Source: Mageeibacillus sp. UBA1046 (lineage in GTDB: Bacteria > Bacillota > Clostridia > Saccharofermentanales > DTU023). Taken from it: a stretch of DNA of 19,733 bases. Under the pieces are notes generated by a model. It was not told the origin of the DNA, made no database searches, and was given only the letters and a program-made list of their open reading frames with translations. The stretch lies in NCBI GenBank assembly GCA_002316595.1, contig DCDV01000029.1, forward strand, positions 753 through 20,485, given 5' to 3'. Both the position numbers and the translations under genes were made by a program. Of this stretch, positions 7,816 to 14,660 are shown in pieces; the stretch's first letter is position 1, and each line of letters begins with the position of its first letter.

Positions 7816-8739
7816 TTACAGCTGGCTGTCAGTCTTAAGAGTGTCTTTTCTGGCTTCCCGGCGCTGCTGAATTTCTTCCATGCGCTTTTCGTGATCAGCT
7901 GGAGAACGATCGAGCAAAGAAGGATTCTTCAAATATTCGCTGAATATTTTCAGAGATTTAGCCAGGTAAAAGCCGTCACAGATTCTTTCATCGATAGAGA
8001 GCTTAAGATCGATAGTTTTACGCCATTCAATTTGGTCGTCTTTACCTTTGTAGGGTGCGTCATAAGTGCGCCCGATAGTAATGAAGATTGAAGTTGAACC
8101 CAGCTCATATAGATGGTGAAAGGGTGCATCTGCACCCAAGGAGCCAATATGGGCGATATAGATTGACGAATACAGAGGGATGGACTCCTGTAATTTCCTG
8201 GGCATGACCCCGTAAAAATCCATTAAGCGAACCAGCCAGACAGCAAACTGAAGGAAAGAGCGCGGCAGTTTTGCTACGGCGTGTATAAATTTGTCGTCAG
8301 ATTTATCTTCGCCGTCCTTAATAGAATCCGTATTGGTTTTCATACGCATGGCAATATCGTCAATAGTATCTTCCGGACTCAGTTTAACCTCTGCAATTGA
8401 TTCCAGAGCATCGTCTGTAAGTTTGTTTTTTACAACGTAGAGAATCGATATATCGTTGTGATCATATAGACGTCTGCCGGCAATGAAACGATTTACCTTT
8501 GGCCGCCGATATATCGTTTGCAGCAAAGCAGCAACAACAACATTGAATAAAGTAACGCGCTTATCCTGAGAGCGTTTCTCCTGTATAAAATCTTGAATCG
8601 CTTCAATATCATAAGATTTTGAATAATAGACAACAGCCTCATTGCGTTTACGCATGATAAAGGGGGTCATCCTGATTAGAGGATCTTCACCCTTTACAAG
8701 CTTGCCGTCACTTCTTTTCGTGCTGAAAAAAAAACCCAT
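7816..8739 (-). CDS. CAT/2-oxoacid dehydrogenase E2-fold acyltransferase-like protein, probable pseudoenzyme
   Basis: The 307-residue product resembles the catalytic domain of E2 dihydrolipoyl acyltransferases and chloramphenicol acetyltransferase, but has no lipoyl or peripheral-subunit-binding domain. Family features are the N-terminal TLFNVVVAALLQTI helix, the strand IGSLGADAPFHHLYELGSTSIFITIG and the C-terminal SIDERICDGFYLAKSLK followed by YLKNPSLL. In true E2 enzymes this last motif reads like DHRxxDG with a catalytic His; here the His position is Glu, so standard acyl transfer from CoA or lipoate is doubtful. Stand-alone proteins of this kind are found in Clostridia with no assigned function. 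The start is well supported by AGGAGAAGG 9 nt upstream. The C-terminus is charged (EKRMEEIQQRREARK). It is transcribed from its own promoter toward the LTA-synthase-like gene. Confidence 0.75.
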   Translation of the reverse strand: MGFFFSTKRSDGKLVKGEDPLIRMTPFIMRKRNEAVVYYSKSYDIEAIQDFIQEKRSQDKRVTLFNVVVAALLQTIYRRPKVNRFIAGRRLYDHNDISILYVVKNKLTDDALESIAEVKLSPEDTIDDIAMRMKTNTDSIKDGEDKSDDKFIHAVAKLPRSFLQFAVWLVRLMDFYGVMPRKLQESIPLYSSIYIAHIGSLGADAPFHHLYELGSTSIFITIGRTYDAPYKGKDDQIEWRKTIDLKLSIDERICDGFYLAKSLKIFSEYLKNPSLLDRSPADHEKRMEEIQQRREARKDTLKTDSQL

Positions 8740-8811
8740 ATGTTTACACCTTCTCCTGCGACATCTCCAAACACCAACAAGGGCCTAATACCGATGCATA
8801 GATCAACCCCC

Positions 8812-8840
8812 ATCATAGCGGATTATTTCCGGTGACTCAA
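8812..8840 (-). promoter_or_regulatory. Sigma-A-type promoter of the acyltransferase-like gene
   Basis: Read on the minus strand, TTGAGT (8840-8835) and TATGAT (8817-8812) are separated by exactly 17 bp. The predicted transcript would carry a leader of about 65 nt before the ATG at 8739. It lies in the 161-bp gap after the DNA-binding protein gene, so the two minus-strand genes can be transcribed separately. Confidence 0.65.
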
Positions 8841-8900
8841 GTTTAGTCCGGCCAGAGGTTCCAGGACTGGGAAAGTAGATTGTTAAACAGCCGTCTGAGA

Positions 8901-9455
8901 TTAGTTTTTCTGACATTGTGCCAGTTCATGATGTTTGAGACGGAAGAATAAATCCAGAATACCTGCATCCCGATAACGCTTAACAGTAGAAAGAGATTTG
9001 CCCATTATCTGCGAAGTCTCACGCATACTCCGCTGTTCAAAATATAACGATACTAAAGTTTCACGATAAGCGGCATGTAATCTGGCGATGTTATGAATTA
9101 TCAGATTCAGCAATTCTTTTCTTCTCCCTAAGAGATCATAAGTGTGTTGATAATCCCCGGGCTTATATAGTGAACGGCTCTCAATTTGATCCGGTACTTG
9201 AAGGGAAATGCATTGTTCCCTCACGAGCCAATCTGACAACTGTTTGATGCTTCTGCTCTCATCGGGCAAGAAGGTCAGGTAGCGGCGTAATTCAGAACAA
9301 TCCGAAAAGGAAGTCACCTGTGGAATATCATCTTCTGTGATCCCTTCATCTTCTGTGATCCCTTCATATCTGACAAAATTTATCCCTTGATCCTTTACTG
9401 CGGCGCTGTTATCTTCTGATAAGGAATAGCGTTCTGCTTGTTTTTTGCTTGACAT
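8901..9455 (-). CDS. Sigma-70 region 4-like helix-turn-helix protein of unknown role
   Basis: Small protein of 184 residues from ATG 9455, chosen because GGAGG lies 7 nt upstream; a GTG two codons earlier would sit 1 nt from the same site. The C-terminal third (LNLIIHNIARLHAAYRETL, then SMRETSQIMGKSLSTVKRYRDAG) looks like a sigma region 4 helix-turn-helix, as in ArpU/RinA-type or DUF1492 phage regulators. No region 2 is present, so it is not a full sigma factor. The N-terminal half is acidic, low in conservation and contains a perfect 6-residue tandem duplication (EGITED twice). It lies between a long intergenic region and the acyltransferase-like gene, with no phage genes nearby. It may bind the inverted repeat in its own upstream region; that is inference only. 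Confidence 0.6.
   Translation of the reverse strand: MSSKKQAERYSLSEDNSAAVKDQGINFVRYEGITEDEGITEDDIPQVTSFSDCSELRRYLTFLPDESRSIKQLSDWLVREQCISLQVPDQIESRSLYKPGDYQHTYDLLGRRKELLNLIIHNIARLHAAYRETLVSLYFEQRSMRETSQIMGKSLSTVKRYRDAGILDLFFRLKHHELAQCQKN
9331..9366 (-). repeat. Perfect 18-bp tandem duplication in the HTH gene
   Basis: Bases 9331-9348 and 9349-9366 are identical (tcttctgtgatcccttca), adding six codons in frame (EGITED). The perfect identity suggests a recent slippage event. Confidence 0.92.
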
Positions 9456-9498
9456 TTTCACTCCTCCGTTCTTAAAATGATTTCTGCCTCTAAGGTTG

Positions 9499-9629
9499 GT
9501 TGCCGAACCTATGTAGTAAAAACAATTCTAGAAAATATTTTGTTAAGTCAGAGTCAAAGAAAACGGGAATAGTAATTTGTATCCGACAATAAGCGACACT
9601 CAAGAGAAAAACCCCTTAAGTTCGGCAAC
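9499..9629. repeat. Spaced inverted repeat, possible operator pair
   Basis: GTTGCCGAAC at 9499-9508 and its exact reverse complement GTTCGGCAAC at 9620-9629 are separated by 111 bp. The first copy lies about 45-53 bases upstream of the HTH start codon, probably within its leader. The first arm is itself nearly palindromic (ggttGCCGaacc). This could be a pair of binding sites or a long-range RNA stem. Confidence 0.45.
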
Positions 9630-9793
9630 AGGTTGGCGGAAATGTTGAAAATGTTGTTCAATAAGTATGTAAGCGGATTTTATTACTTATTTGAGAGCTT
9701 ATCGCCTTCGTAATAATACTAATACGATACATTTGACAGATTATGAGTTAAGATATCAATTGGAATTCTAGTAACATTTGAACCAGCATTTGG

Positions 9794-9822
9794 TTTACAC
9801 TTATTATTGTTTGACATAGAAT
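9794..9822 (+). promoter_or_regulatory. Sigma-A-type promoter of the L,D-transpeptidase gene
   Basis: TTTACA (9794-9799) and TAGAAT (9817-9822) are separated by 17 bp. This predicts a leader of about 50 nt before the ATG at 9881, with the Shine-Dalgarno AAGGAG at 9864-9869. Confidence 0.7.
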
Positions 9823-9880
9823 TATCATTATGTAACCCTGAGTTGAAAAATCGGTTTTGGCATAAGGAGAAAGAATTGGA

Positions 9881-11296
9881 ATGAGCAGACGGCGGAAATT
9901 TGGCTCCCAAATAATCATTATTATATTAGCACTTGTTATCCTTTTAGGTGTCGTTACATCTTGCAGTGCAGTTCAGCAAACACAAGCATTTGAGAAGTTG
10001 GAAACAGAACCTGCCAACAGCGATGCCGGTTTCTTGCCTGAAGAGACGACGATTGAATCTGAAGATGAAAAGGATAGCATAGAAACTACGGATTATCGCA
10101 CATATGACTGGAGGGGATATGACATCCCCATAGGCGATATTGCTGAGACAGGCAAAAAGACTAATCCCGCTGAAGGTGCTGAAACTACAGGGACTACAGT
10201 GCCGACTGAGCCCACTCCTTCACCCACACCAAAACCTCTCCCTGTCCTAAGTTTTGGCTCAGGAAGTTACTCAGCGCCCTATACAATCCGCGTCTTCCTC
10301 GATAAACAAAGGATAATAATATATGGCACCAATTCCCAGGGCCAGGAAGTGCCGTTCAGAAGTATGGTAACTTCAACCGGGGTTAGTAGTAAGAGAACAC
10401 CTCAAACCGGTGAGAAAGGGTATTTCACATTAACTGCGAGATCAGGGAGTGTGAGGAAGAATGGAGCTCCATGGGTCAGGTTTTCTTTGATAGGAGACAC
10501 TCCCACTTACCATCAGTATGCGAGACAATTCAGAGGCACAGATATCAAGGGCAGAAATATCGGCGGCAACTATTTCTTTCACTCCACAACTTACAAAACC
10601 AGATATGATAATTCTTCTTTGGTAAAGAACACATATAACAAGTTAGGCAGAACCGCTTCATCAGGGTGTATACGCCTTAATGTTGCAGACGCAAAGTTTA
10701 TTTACGGTCTCCCTTATGGGACAAAGGTTAAAGTTCTCAGCAGCAGCTCCGGCTACAACCTAAATGTTGGCGGCTTGCCAAAATACACTATTAAAAACCA
10801 CAATGGCTGGGATCCTTACGATCCTGATCCGAGAAATCCATACGGTACCTTGACTGCGCCGTCAATAAGCGGACCCAACACTTTGGCTCTTGATGAAGGT
10901 TATGCTGCGGCAGAATCTACTGCTTTCAAGTTATCCGGCAACCCGTCACCTAAGGTAACACTTTCAGGCAATACCGGCGGCGATAAAATTGTATGGGACA
11001 AAAGCAGCAACAAACTAAAAATTGCTGCAGGGTTGGAACCGGGCAACTATGAAGTAATTCTGACAGCCGCAGGCGCAGGTGATTCAGCGACACTCAAGTT
11101 CATATTGACTGTTAAGGCTAACCCGACTCCGACTCCGACACCGACGACAACGACAACACAGTCGACAACGACGACGCCGACAAAGCCGCCGACAGAACCG
11201 CCGACGTCCACAACAACAGCATCATCGACATCGTCAGAGTCATCGACAGAAGCACCTACAGGGGAATCGTCAAAGACGCCAGAGTCTACGGAGTAG
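9881..11296 (+). CDS. L,D-transpeptidase (YkuD domain) lipoprotein with Thr/Pro-rich tail
   Basis: Forms 3-3 crosslinks in peptidoglycan or anchors proteins to it, outside the membrane. The 471-residue protein starts with basic residues, a hydrophobic stretch and a lipobox-like VTSC (Cys28), suggesting a membrane-anchored lipoprotein. An acidic, PTPSPTP-containing linker leads to the YkuD domain (about residues 130-288), with the catalytic set His234 (HSTTYK) and SSGCIRL (Ser261, Cys263, Arg265). A beta-rich, Ig-like segment follows (about 325-412). The C-terminus (about 413-471) is almost only Thr, Pro, Ser and Glu, and its DNA is a run of aca/acg codons; such tails often act as wall-spanning or glycosylated spacers. 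It has its own promoter and a good Shine-Dalgarno site 11 nt upstream. The identification of the catalytic domain is secure. Confidence 0.93.
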   Translation: MSRRRKFGSQIIIIILALVILLGVVTSCSAVQQTQAFEKLETEPANSDAGFLPEETTIESEDEKDSIETTDYRTYDWRGYDIPIGDIAETGKKTNPAEGAETTGTTVPTEPTPSPTPKPLPVLSFGSGSYSAPYTIRVFLDKQRIIIYGTNSQGQEVPFRSMVTSTGVSSKRTPQTGEKGYFTLTARSGSVRKNGAPWVRFSLIGDTPTYHQYARQFRGTDIKGRNIGGNYFFHSTTYKTRYDNSSLVKNTYNKLGRTASSGCIRLNVADAKFIYGLPYGTKVKVLSSSSGYNLNVGGLPKYTIKNHNGWDPYDPDPRNPYGTLTAPSISGPNTLALDEGYAAAESTAFKLSGNPSPKVTLSGNTGGDKIVWDKSSNKLKIAAGLEPGNYEVILTAAGAGDSATLKFILTVKANPTPTPTPTTTTTQSTTTTPTKPPTEPPTSTTTASSTSSESSTEAPTGESSKTPESTE

Positions 11297-11383
11297 GGCA
11301 TTAGATAATATTCGGTCCTGCTAACCGGACACTTATAACCGGGGAATAGCAAGCACCTGTAGAAAACTGTGGCTTGAGGATTA

Positions 11384-11806
11384 ATGGCCAGACGAGATAC
11401 AACATCAGATAAAAGCAAACGTGTTTTCATGAGGCCGACAGATCTTTTGATTGTCGGCCTCATTTTACTTGTTGCCCTTGTGTTGTTTTTTGTCGTTGGA
11501 AACCTGAACAAATCTGAAGTTAAAGAGGCTCACATATTCCATGAGAATGAACTTATAGATGTGTTGCCGCTGACCTGGGAGGAAGAACGAGACATTGTCT
11601 ATGAACAACAGCCAAAGATTACCTTACATCTCTATCAGGACGGATCGATAGCTTTCGTTGAATCCAGCTGCCCGGACAAAGTCTGCATAAATAGCGGGAT
11701 ACTGTCAGAGGCAGGCGACTGGACTGCCTGCCTGCCTAATCGCATGCTGGTGCAAATTGTCGGACTTTCCGGCGACGAGTCTCAAGAAGTAGATCTGGTT
11801 GGCTGA
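11384..11806 (+). CDS. NusG domain II-containing membrane protein
   Basis: A 140-residue protein with a short basic N-terminus, one membrane helix (about residues 20-39) and an extracytoplasmic NusG_II domain (about 48-128). The family signature is clear: SSCPDKVCINSG with Cys96 and Cys101, then Cys116 in CLPNRMLVQIVG. Despite the name it is not the transcription factor NusG. In Gram-positive genomes this domain recurs beside Gx transporters and ApbE, as here, in regions linked to flavin or redox functions; its molecular role is not established. ATG 11384 has GAGG about 6 nt upstream and is the supported start; an ATG at 11429 lacks one and lies inside a strong hairpin. It begins 87 nt after the L,D-transpeptidase, with no promoter recognised in between. 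Confidence 0.85.
   Translation: MARRDTTSDKSKRVFMRPTDLLIVGLILLVALVLFFVVGNLNKSEVKEAHIFHENELIDVLPLTWEEERDIVYEQQPKITLHLYQDGSIAFVESSCPDKVCINSGILSEAGDWTACLPNRMLVQIVGLSGDESQEVDLVG
11429..11463 (+). terminator. Terminator-like hairpin inside the NusG_II coding sequence
   Basis: Left arm ATGAGGCCGACA (11429-11440) pairs perfectly over 12 bp with TGTCGGCCTCAT (11452-11463). The loop can add three more pairs (ATC/GAT) with one bulged G, leaving TTTT at the tip. The bases after it are TTTACTTGTT. Stem strength, loop and T-rich tail match an intrinsic terminator, but it covers codons 16-27 of the gene. Confidence 0.5.
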
Positions 11807-11860
11807 CGATATGAATATTAAAACAACAAAAAATAATAAATCTGAAAGCCTAAGGCCGAC

Positions 11861-12394
11861 ATGGTAAGAAAGTCAAAATTTTCCTCTCGGGACCTGGTCA
11901 TGACCGCCATGCTTTTCGCCATGGCGATCGCCCTTGGCCTTTTTGAAAATCTATTGCCGCCGCTGCCCACACCTGTCCCTTTGCGCTATGGCCTGTCCAA
12001 CATCGCTGTCATGTATGCTTTGTTGTTTCTGGGCGCACCTGCTGCTTTTACCATGGCCCTGCTGAAAAGTGGTTTTGCCGTCATGACCAGAGGACTAATC
12101 GCGGGACTGACCAGCCTTTCCGGCGGCCTTGTCTCGGTTGCCTGCATGTACCTGTTAAATCGCCTGAGCGGCAATAAAGCCAGTATAGTCGCTCTTGGCG
12201 TAACGGGGGCTGTGACACACAATCTGGGACAGTATTTATTTATTGTCATGATTGACTATCTGCGGCTGCCGGTACTGGCAATTCTGCCCTTACTTTTAAT
12301 CACAGGCGTTATCACGGGATTGCTGTCGGCGGCTTTGCTTAAAGCTGCTGAACCGGCCCTTAAGCGTCTTCATAATATCAACAGGAAAATTTGA
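11861..12394 (+). CDS. Gx transporter family membrane protein (formerly heptaprenyl diphosphate synthase component I)
   Basis: A 177-residue, very hydrophobic protein with about five to six membrane segments. The family pattern is visible in VMTAMLFAMAIALGLFENLLP, then PLRYGLSNIAVMYALLFLG, AAFTMALLKSGF and VTHNLGQYLF. It resembles the substrate-binding (S) subunits of ECF-type transporters. Databases often label such proteins heptaprenyl diphosphate synthase component I because of a gene context in some genomes; no prenyltransferase is present here. AAGG lies 5 nt before the ATG. It follows the NusG_II gene by 54 nt and precedes apbE; that trio is recurrent in Firmicutes. The transported molecule is unknown; a flavin- or quinone-related substrate is a guess from context. 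Confidence 0.85.
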   Translation: MVRKSKFSSRDLVMTAMLFAMAIALGLFENLLPPLPTPVPLRYGLSNIAVMYALLFLGAPAAFTMALLKSGFAVMTRGLIAGLTSLSGGLVSVACMYLLNRLSGNKASIVALGVTGAVTHNLGQYLFIVMIDYLRLPVLAILPLLLITGVITGLLSAALLKAAEPALKRLHNINRKI

Positions 12395-12415
12395 TACAAT
12401 AACTTATCTAAAAAA

Positions 12416-12672
12416 CTACGATAAGCAGAGTATGAAATAACGCTTTTGTGTATAGAGCGTTTACCAGAGCATCGTCTGCAATTACGTTTCTGTGAATAGA
12501 ACGGTACGAGAGCAGGGTTGAAATAACGTTTCTGCGGTAAGGACAGTTCGAGAGCAGGGTTTGAAATTACGTTTCTGATTATTGGAAAGTTATGAGAACA
12601 GAGTTTGAATAAACCTTCTAGTGCAGAACAGCTTCGAGGGCAAAGTTGAAAAAATCCATTTATATCAGAGAC
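12416..12672 (+). repeat. Degenerate 42-44 bp tandem array ending in the apbE start site
   Basis: Six head-to-tail units by eye: 12416-12458, 12459-12502, 12503-12544, 12545-12587, 12588-12629 and 12630-12672. Units 3 and 4 share the cores cgagagcagggtt and acgtttctg; the outer units are more worn. The sixth unit contains the apbE Shine-Dalgarno site (GAGGG, 12636-12640), its TTG start (12646) and the first nine codons. There are no unique spacers between units, so it is not a CRISPR array. The array fills almost the whole 251-bp gap after the Gx transporter gene. Confidence 0.75.
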
Positions 12673-13725
12673 ATTTTTATTTTGATCACGCTGCTGCTGG
12701 CTTTAAGCGGCGCTTCCTGTTTTAACACCGGCAAAGAGCCTGCGCCCGGCGGCAGCCTTCGTTTCGAGCAGAATTTTATTGGCCCCTTTGACACGGTCAC
12801 AACGCTCTTAGCCTATTGTGAAGACGAAGCAAGCTTCCGGCAGCTGGAGGATCTGGTCAGCGAGGATCTGGATCACTACCACACCTTGTTTGATTTCTAT
12901 AACAATTATGCCGGGGTTAATAATATCAAGACGATTAACGATGAGGCCGGCAAGACTGAGGTCGACGCAGATCAGGTCATAATAGATTTTCTCGAACAAT
13001 GCAAATGGGCGGCGGATATTACAGACGGCAGAGTAAATGTCGCCTTTGGTTCAGTGCTGTCCATCTGGCATCGCCAGCGTACAGAGGGTCTTGAAAATCC
13101 ATCTGAGGCAAAACTTCCGAAACGAGCAGAGCTGGAACAGGCGAATTTACATACCAATATCGAGAAATTGCAGATCGACAGGGAAGCCGGAACAGTTTAT
13201 CTGCAGGATCCGCACATGAGTCTTGATGTCGGTTCCGGCGCGAAGGGCTTTGCCTGTGAGCTGATCACCGAGCATGCCATCGCAGCAGGGTTTGACTCTT
13301 TCGTGCTATCACTGGGAGGCAATGTCCGTTGCGTGGGGGTCAAAGCGGATTCCGGGGAAAAGTGGAATATCGGCATCAAGAATCCGGACGTAGAGGCAGA
13401 AAATAAAGTTTTGGATGTTTTGTCTGTCTCAGATATGGCGATTGTTACTTCCGGGATATATGAGCGCTATTATACTGTAGGCGAAATACGCTATCATCAT
13501 ATTATTCATCCTAACACTTTGATGCCTTCGGAGTTTTTTGATTCTGTGACGCTGATTGCGCCTGACGCCAGGGTGGCTGATGCCTTGACAACTGCTTTGC
13601 TCAATATGCCGCTTGAGGAGGGGCAGGAACTGGTGGCTGAACTGGAAGACTGCGAAGCACTCTGGATTAAAGATGGCCGGCGTTATAAAACAGCAGGATA
13701 CGATACCCTGTTAGCCGCTGATTAG
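12646..13725 (+). CDS. apbE: FAD:protein FMN transferase (ApbE family), probable exported protein
   Basis: Covalently attaches FMN from FAD to Thr/Ser of target proteins, normally on the outer face of the membrane. The start is TTG with GAGGG 5 nt upstream. The 359-residue product begins with a signal sequence; Cys25 (LSGASC) may be lipidated, although the lipobox is imperfect. Family motifs in order are DGRVNVAFGSVLSIW (127-141), SLDVGSGAKGFACEL (192-206), SLGGNVRCVG (222-231), TSGIYERYY (268-276), HHIIHPNT (284-291) and VTLIAPDARVADALTTALL (301-319), where Asp and Thr residues bind Mg and FAD. Length fits the family. It follows the NusG_II and Gx genes and may belong to the same module. No acceptor protein with the D-x-x-S/T-G-A-T/S motif was found in the window. 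Identification is confident. Confidence 0.93.
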   Translation: MKKSIYIRDIFILITLLLALSGASCFNTGKEPAPGGSLRFEQNFIGPFDTVTTLLAYCEDEASFRQLEDLVSEDLDHYHTLFDFYNNYAGVNNIKTINDEAGKTEVDADQVIIDFLEQCKWAADITDGRVNVAFGSVLSIWHRQRTEGLENPSEAKLPKRAELEQANLHTNIEKLQIDREAGTVYLQDPHMSLDVGSGAKGFACELITEHAIAAGFDSFVLSLGGNVRCVGVKADSGEKWNIGIKNPDVEAENKVLDVLSVSDMAIVTSGIYERYYTVGEIRYHHIIHPNTLMPSEFFDSVTLIAPDARVADALTTALLNMPLEEGQELVAELEDCEALWIKDGRRYKTAGYDTLLAAD

Positions 13726-13915
13726 GGTAAAATAGCAAGAACGCTCCACCGGAGATGGATAACTGCCTTGCCAATTGTTGCTGCCGGTTAGAGTAAAATA
13801 GCAAGAAGACTCAGCCGGAGGTGGATAACTGCTTGCCAATTGTTGCCGCCGGTTAGAGTAAAATAGAAAAATACAACCTGTCAGCGGCGGTTAAACGCTG
13901 TGCTGATTGAAGGAG
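13722..13915 (+). repeat. 65-66 bp tandem array between apbE and the M50 protease gene
   Basis: Units at 13722-13787 and 13788-13852 are closely similar (shared ttagrgtaaaatagcaagaa, then ggataactgc and tgccaattgttg). A third unit starts at 13853 with ttagagtaaaatag and then decays, with weak similarity running to gattg just before the Shine-Dalgarno of the next gene. The first unit begins inside the apbE stop codon region (TAG 13723-13725). Confidence 0.8.
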
Positions 13916-13922
13916 AAAATAT

Positions 13923-14654
13923 ATGCCATTGGTTTTAACTGGAATATTCGGGGGTTTTGACCTGCGCGGTCTGCTAATAACAATTCTGGTACTAACCTTA
14001 TCTTTATCACTGCATGAGTTTTCACATGCCTGGATGGCTCTAAAGATGGGTGACAGCACAGCAGCCGATGCCGGCCGCTTAACGCTGAACCCTGTCAAAC
14101 ATCTTGATCTGATCGGCTCATTAGTATTTTTGATCACGAGGAGGATCGGCTGGGCCAAGCCGGTTCCTATCAATCCTGCCCGCTTTGACCGCAAGCGTTC
14201 CATGCGAACCAGCCTCGCCTTTGTCAGCGTAGCAGGCCCGCTCTCCAACGTGATTTTAGCTTTTTTGAGCTACTTGCTGCTTCTGATTATGTTAACGATA
14301 TATCTGGTGGTAAACGATGGCAGTTTTTCCGGCTACACCCCGCTAAGTTTAATCGGCACAATTCAGGAATTTTTGCTTCTTATGTTTTATGCGAATTTAA
14401 CTTTGGCTGTCTTTAATTTGCTGCCGGTGCCGCCTCTGGACGGCTTTAAGGTGGTCGGCGCTGCCTTGCCGCAGAGGATTTACTATAGAATCCTCGAATA
14501 TGAGCGTTATATCGGACTGGTTTTTATATTGTTGATTTTCTTCGGCCGCGGTATTATCGGCACAGTCATGGGCTGGATCATAACCCCCCTTGTCTGGCTG
14601 ATTCAGACCCCTTTGGATGCACTGTTCAATTGGATCTGGGGTTTAATCCTCTGA
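13923..14654 (+). CDS. Site-2 protease family (M50) membrane metalloprotease
   Basis: Intramembrane zinc protease of the short YwhC-like type; the family cuts membrane-bound substrates. The 243-residue product has about five to six membrane helices. The zinc-binding motif HEFSH (His31, Glu32, His35) lies in an early helix, and the third ligand motif NLLPVPPLDGFK has Asp173. The conserved GRLTLNPVKHLDLIG and WAKPVPINP segments are present. There is no PDZ domain, unlike RseP. AAGGAG lies 7 nt upstream of the ATG. The gene is directly upstream of scpA (6-nt gap), the common Firmicutes order, so it probably starts an operon through to ispH-rpsA. The physiological substrate cannot be inferred. 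Confidence 0.92.
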   Translation: MPLVLTGIFGGFDLRGLLITILVLTLSLSLHEFSHAWMALKMGDSTAADAGRLTLNPVKHLDLIGSLVFLITRRIGWAKPVPINPARFDRKRSMRTSLAFVSVAGPLSNVILAFLSYLLLLIMLTIYLVVNDGSFSGYTPLSLIGTIQEFLLLMFYANLTLAVFNLLPVPPLDGFKVVGAALPQRIYYRILEYERYIGLVFILLIFFGRGIIGTVMGWIITPLVWLIQTPLDALFNWIWGLIL

Positions 14655-14660
14655 GGTGCT

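Larger units (their letters stand above)
9456..9880. other. 425-bp divergent intergenic region
   Basis: This is the longest stretch without a gene. It is AT-rich and separates the minus-strand HTH gene from the plus-strand L,D-transpeptidase. It holds the HTH gene's Shine-Dalgarno site (9463-9467), a widely spaced inverted repeat (9499-9508 and 9620-9629) and a promoter for the L,D-transpeptidase (9794-9822). Additional TTGACA boxes at 9733 and 9811 have no -10 at a workable distance. No convincing promoter was found for the minus-strand gene. No RNA gene or conserved riboswitch core was recognised. Confidence 0.7.

Noticed and set aside
9456..9461. GTG start two codons upstream in the HTH gene
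   Set aside because: Only 1 nt separates it from GGAGG, whereas the ATG at 9455 has a 7-nt spacing.
9733..9816. TTGACA boxes at 9733 and 9811
   Set aside because: No acceptable -10 sequence is found 16-18 bp downstream of either; the TTTACA/TAGAAT pair fits better.
11047..11511. 154-codon minus-strand open frame opposite the L,D-transpeptidase tail
   Set aside because: Its Val/Asp/Gly repeats are the antisense of the Thr/Pro codon run, and it has no start signals or family similarity.
11811..11867. 18-codon open frame between the NusG_II and Gx genes (MNIKTTKNN...)
   Set aside because: It has no Shine-Dalgarno site and overlaps the Gx start; it is too short and lysine/asparagine-rich to distinguish from AT-rich spacer.
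12416..12672. Possible CRISPR array before apbE
   Set aside because: Units are contiguous and degenerate, with no constant repeat alternating with unique spacers, and no cas genes are present.
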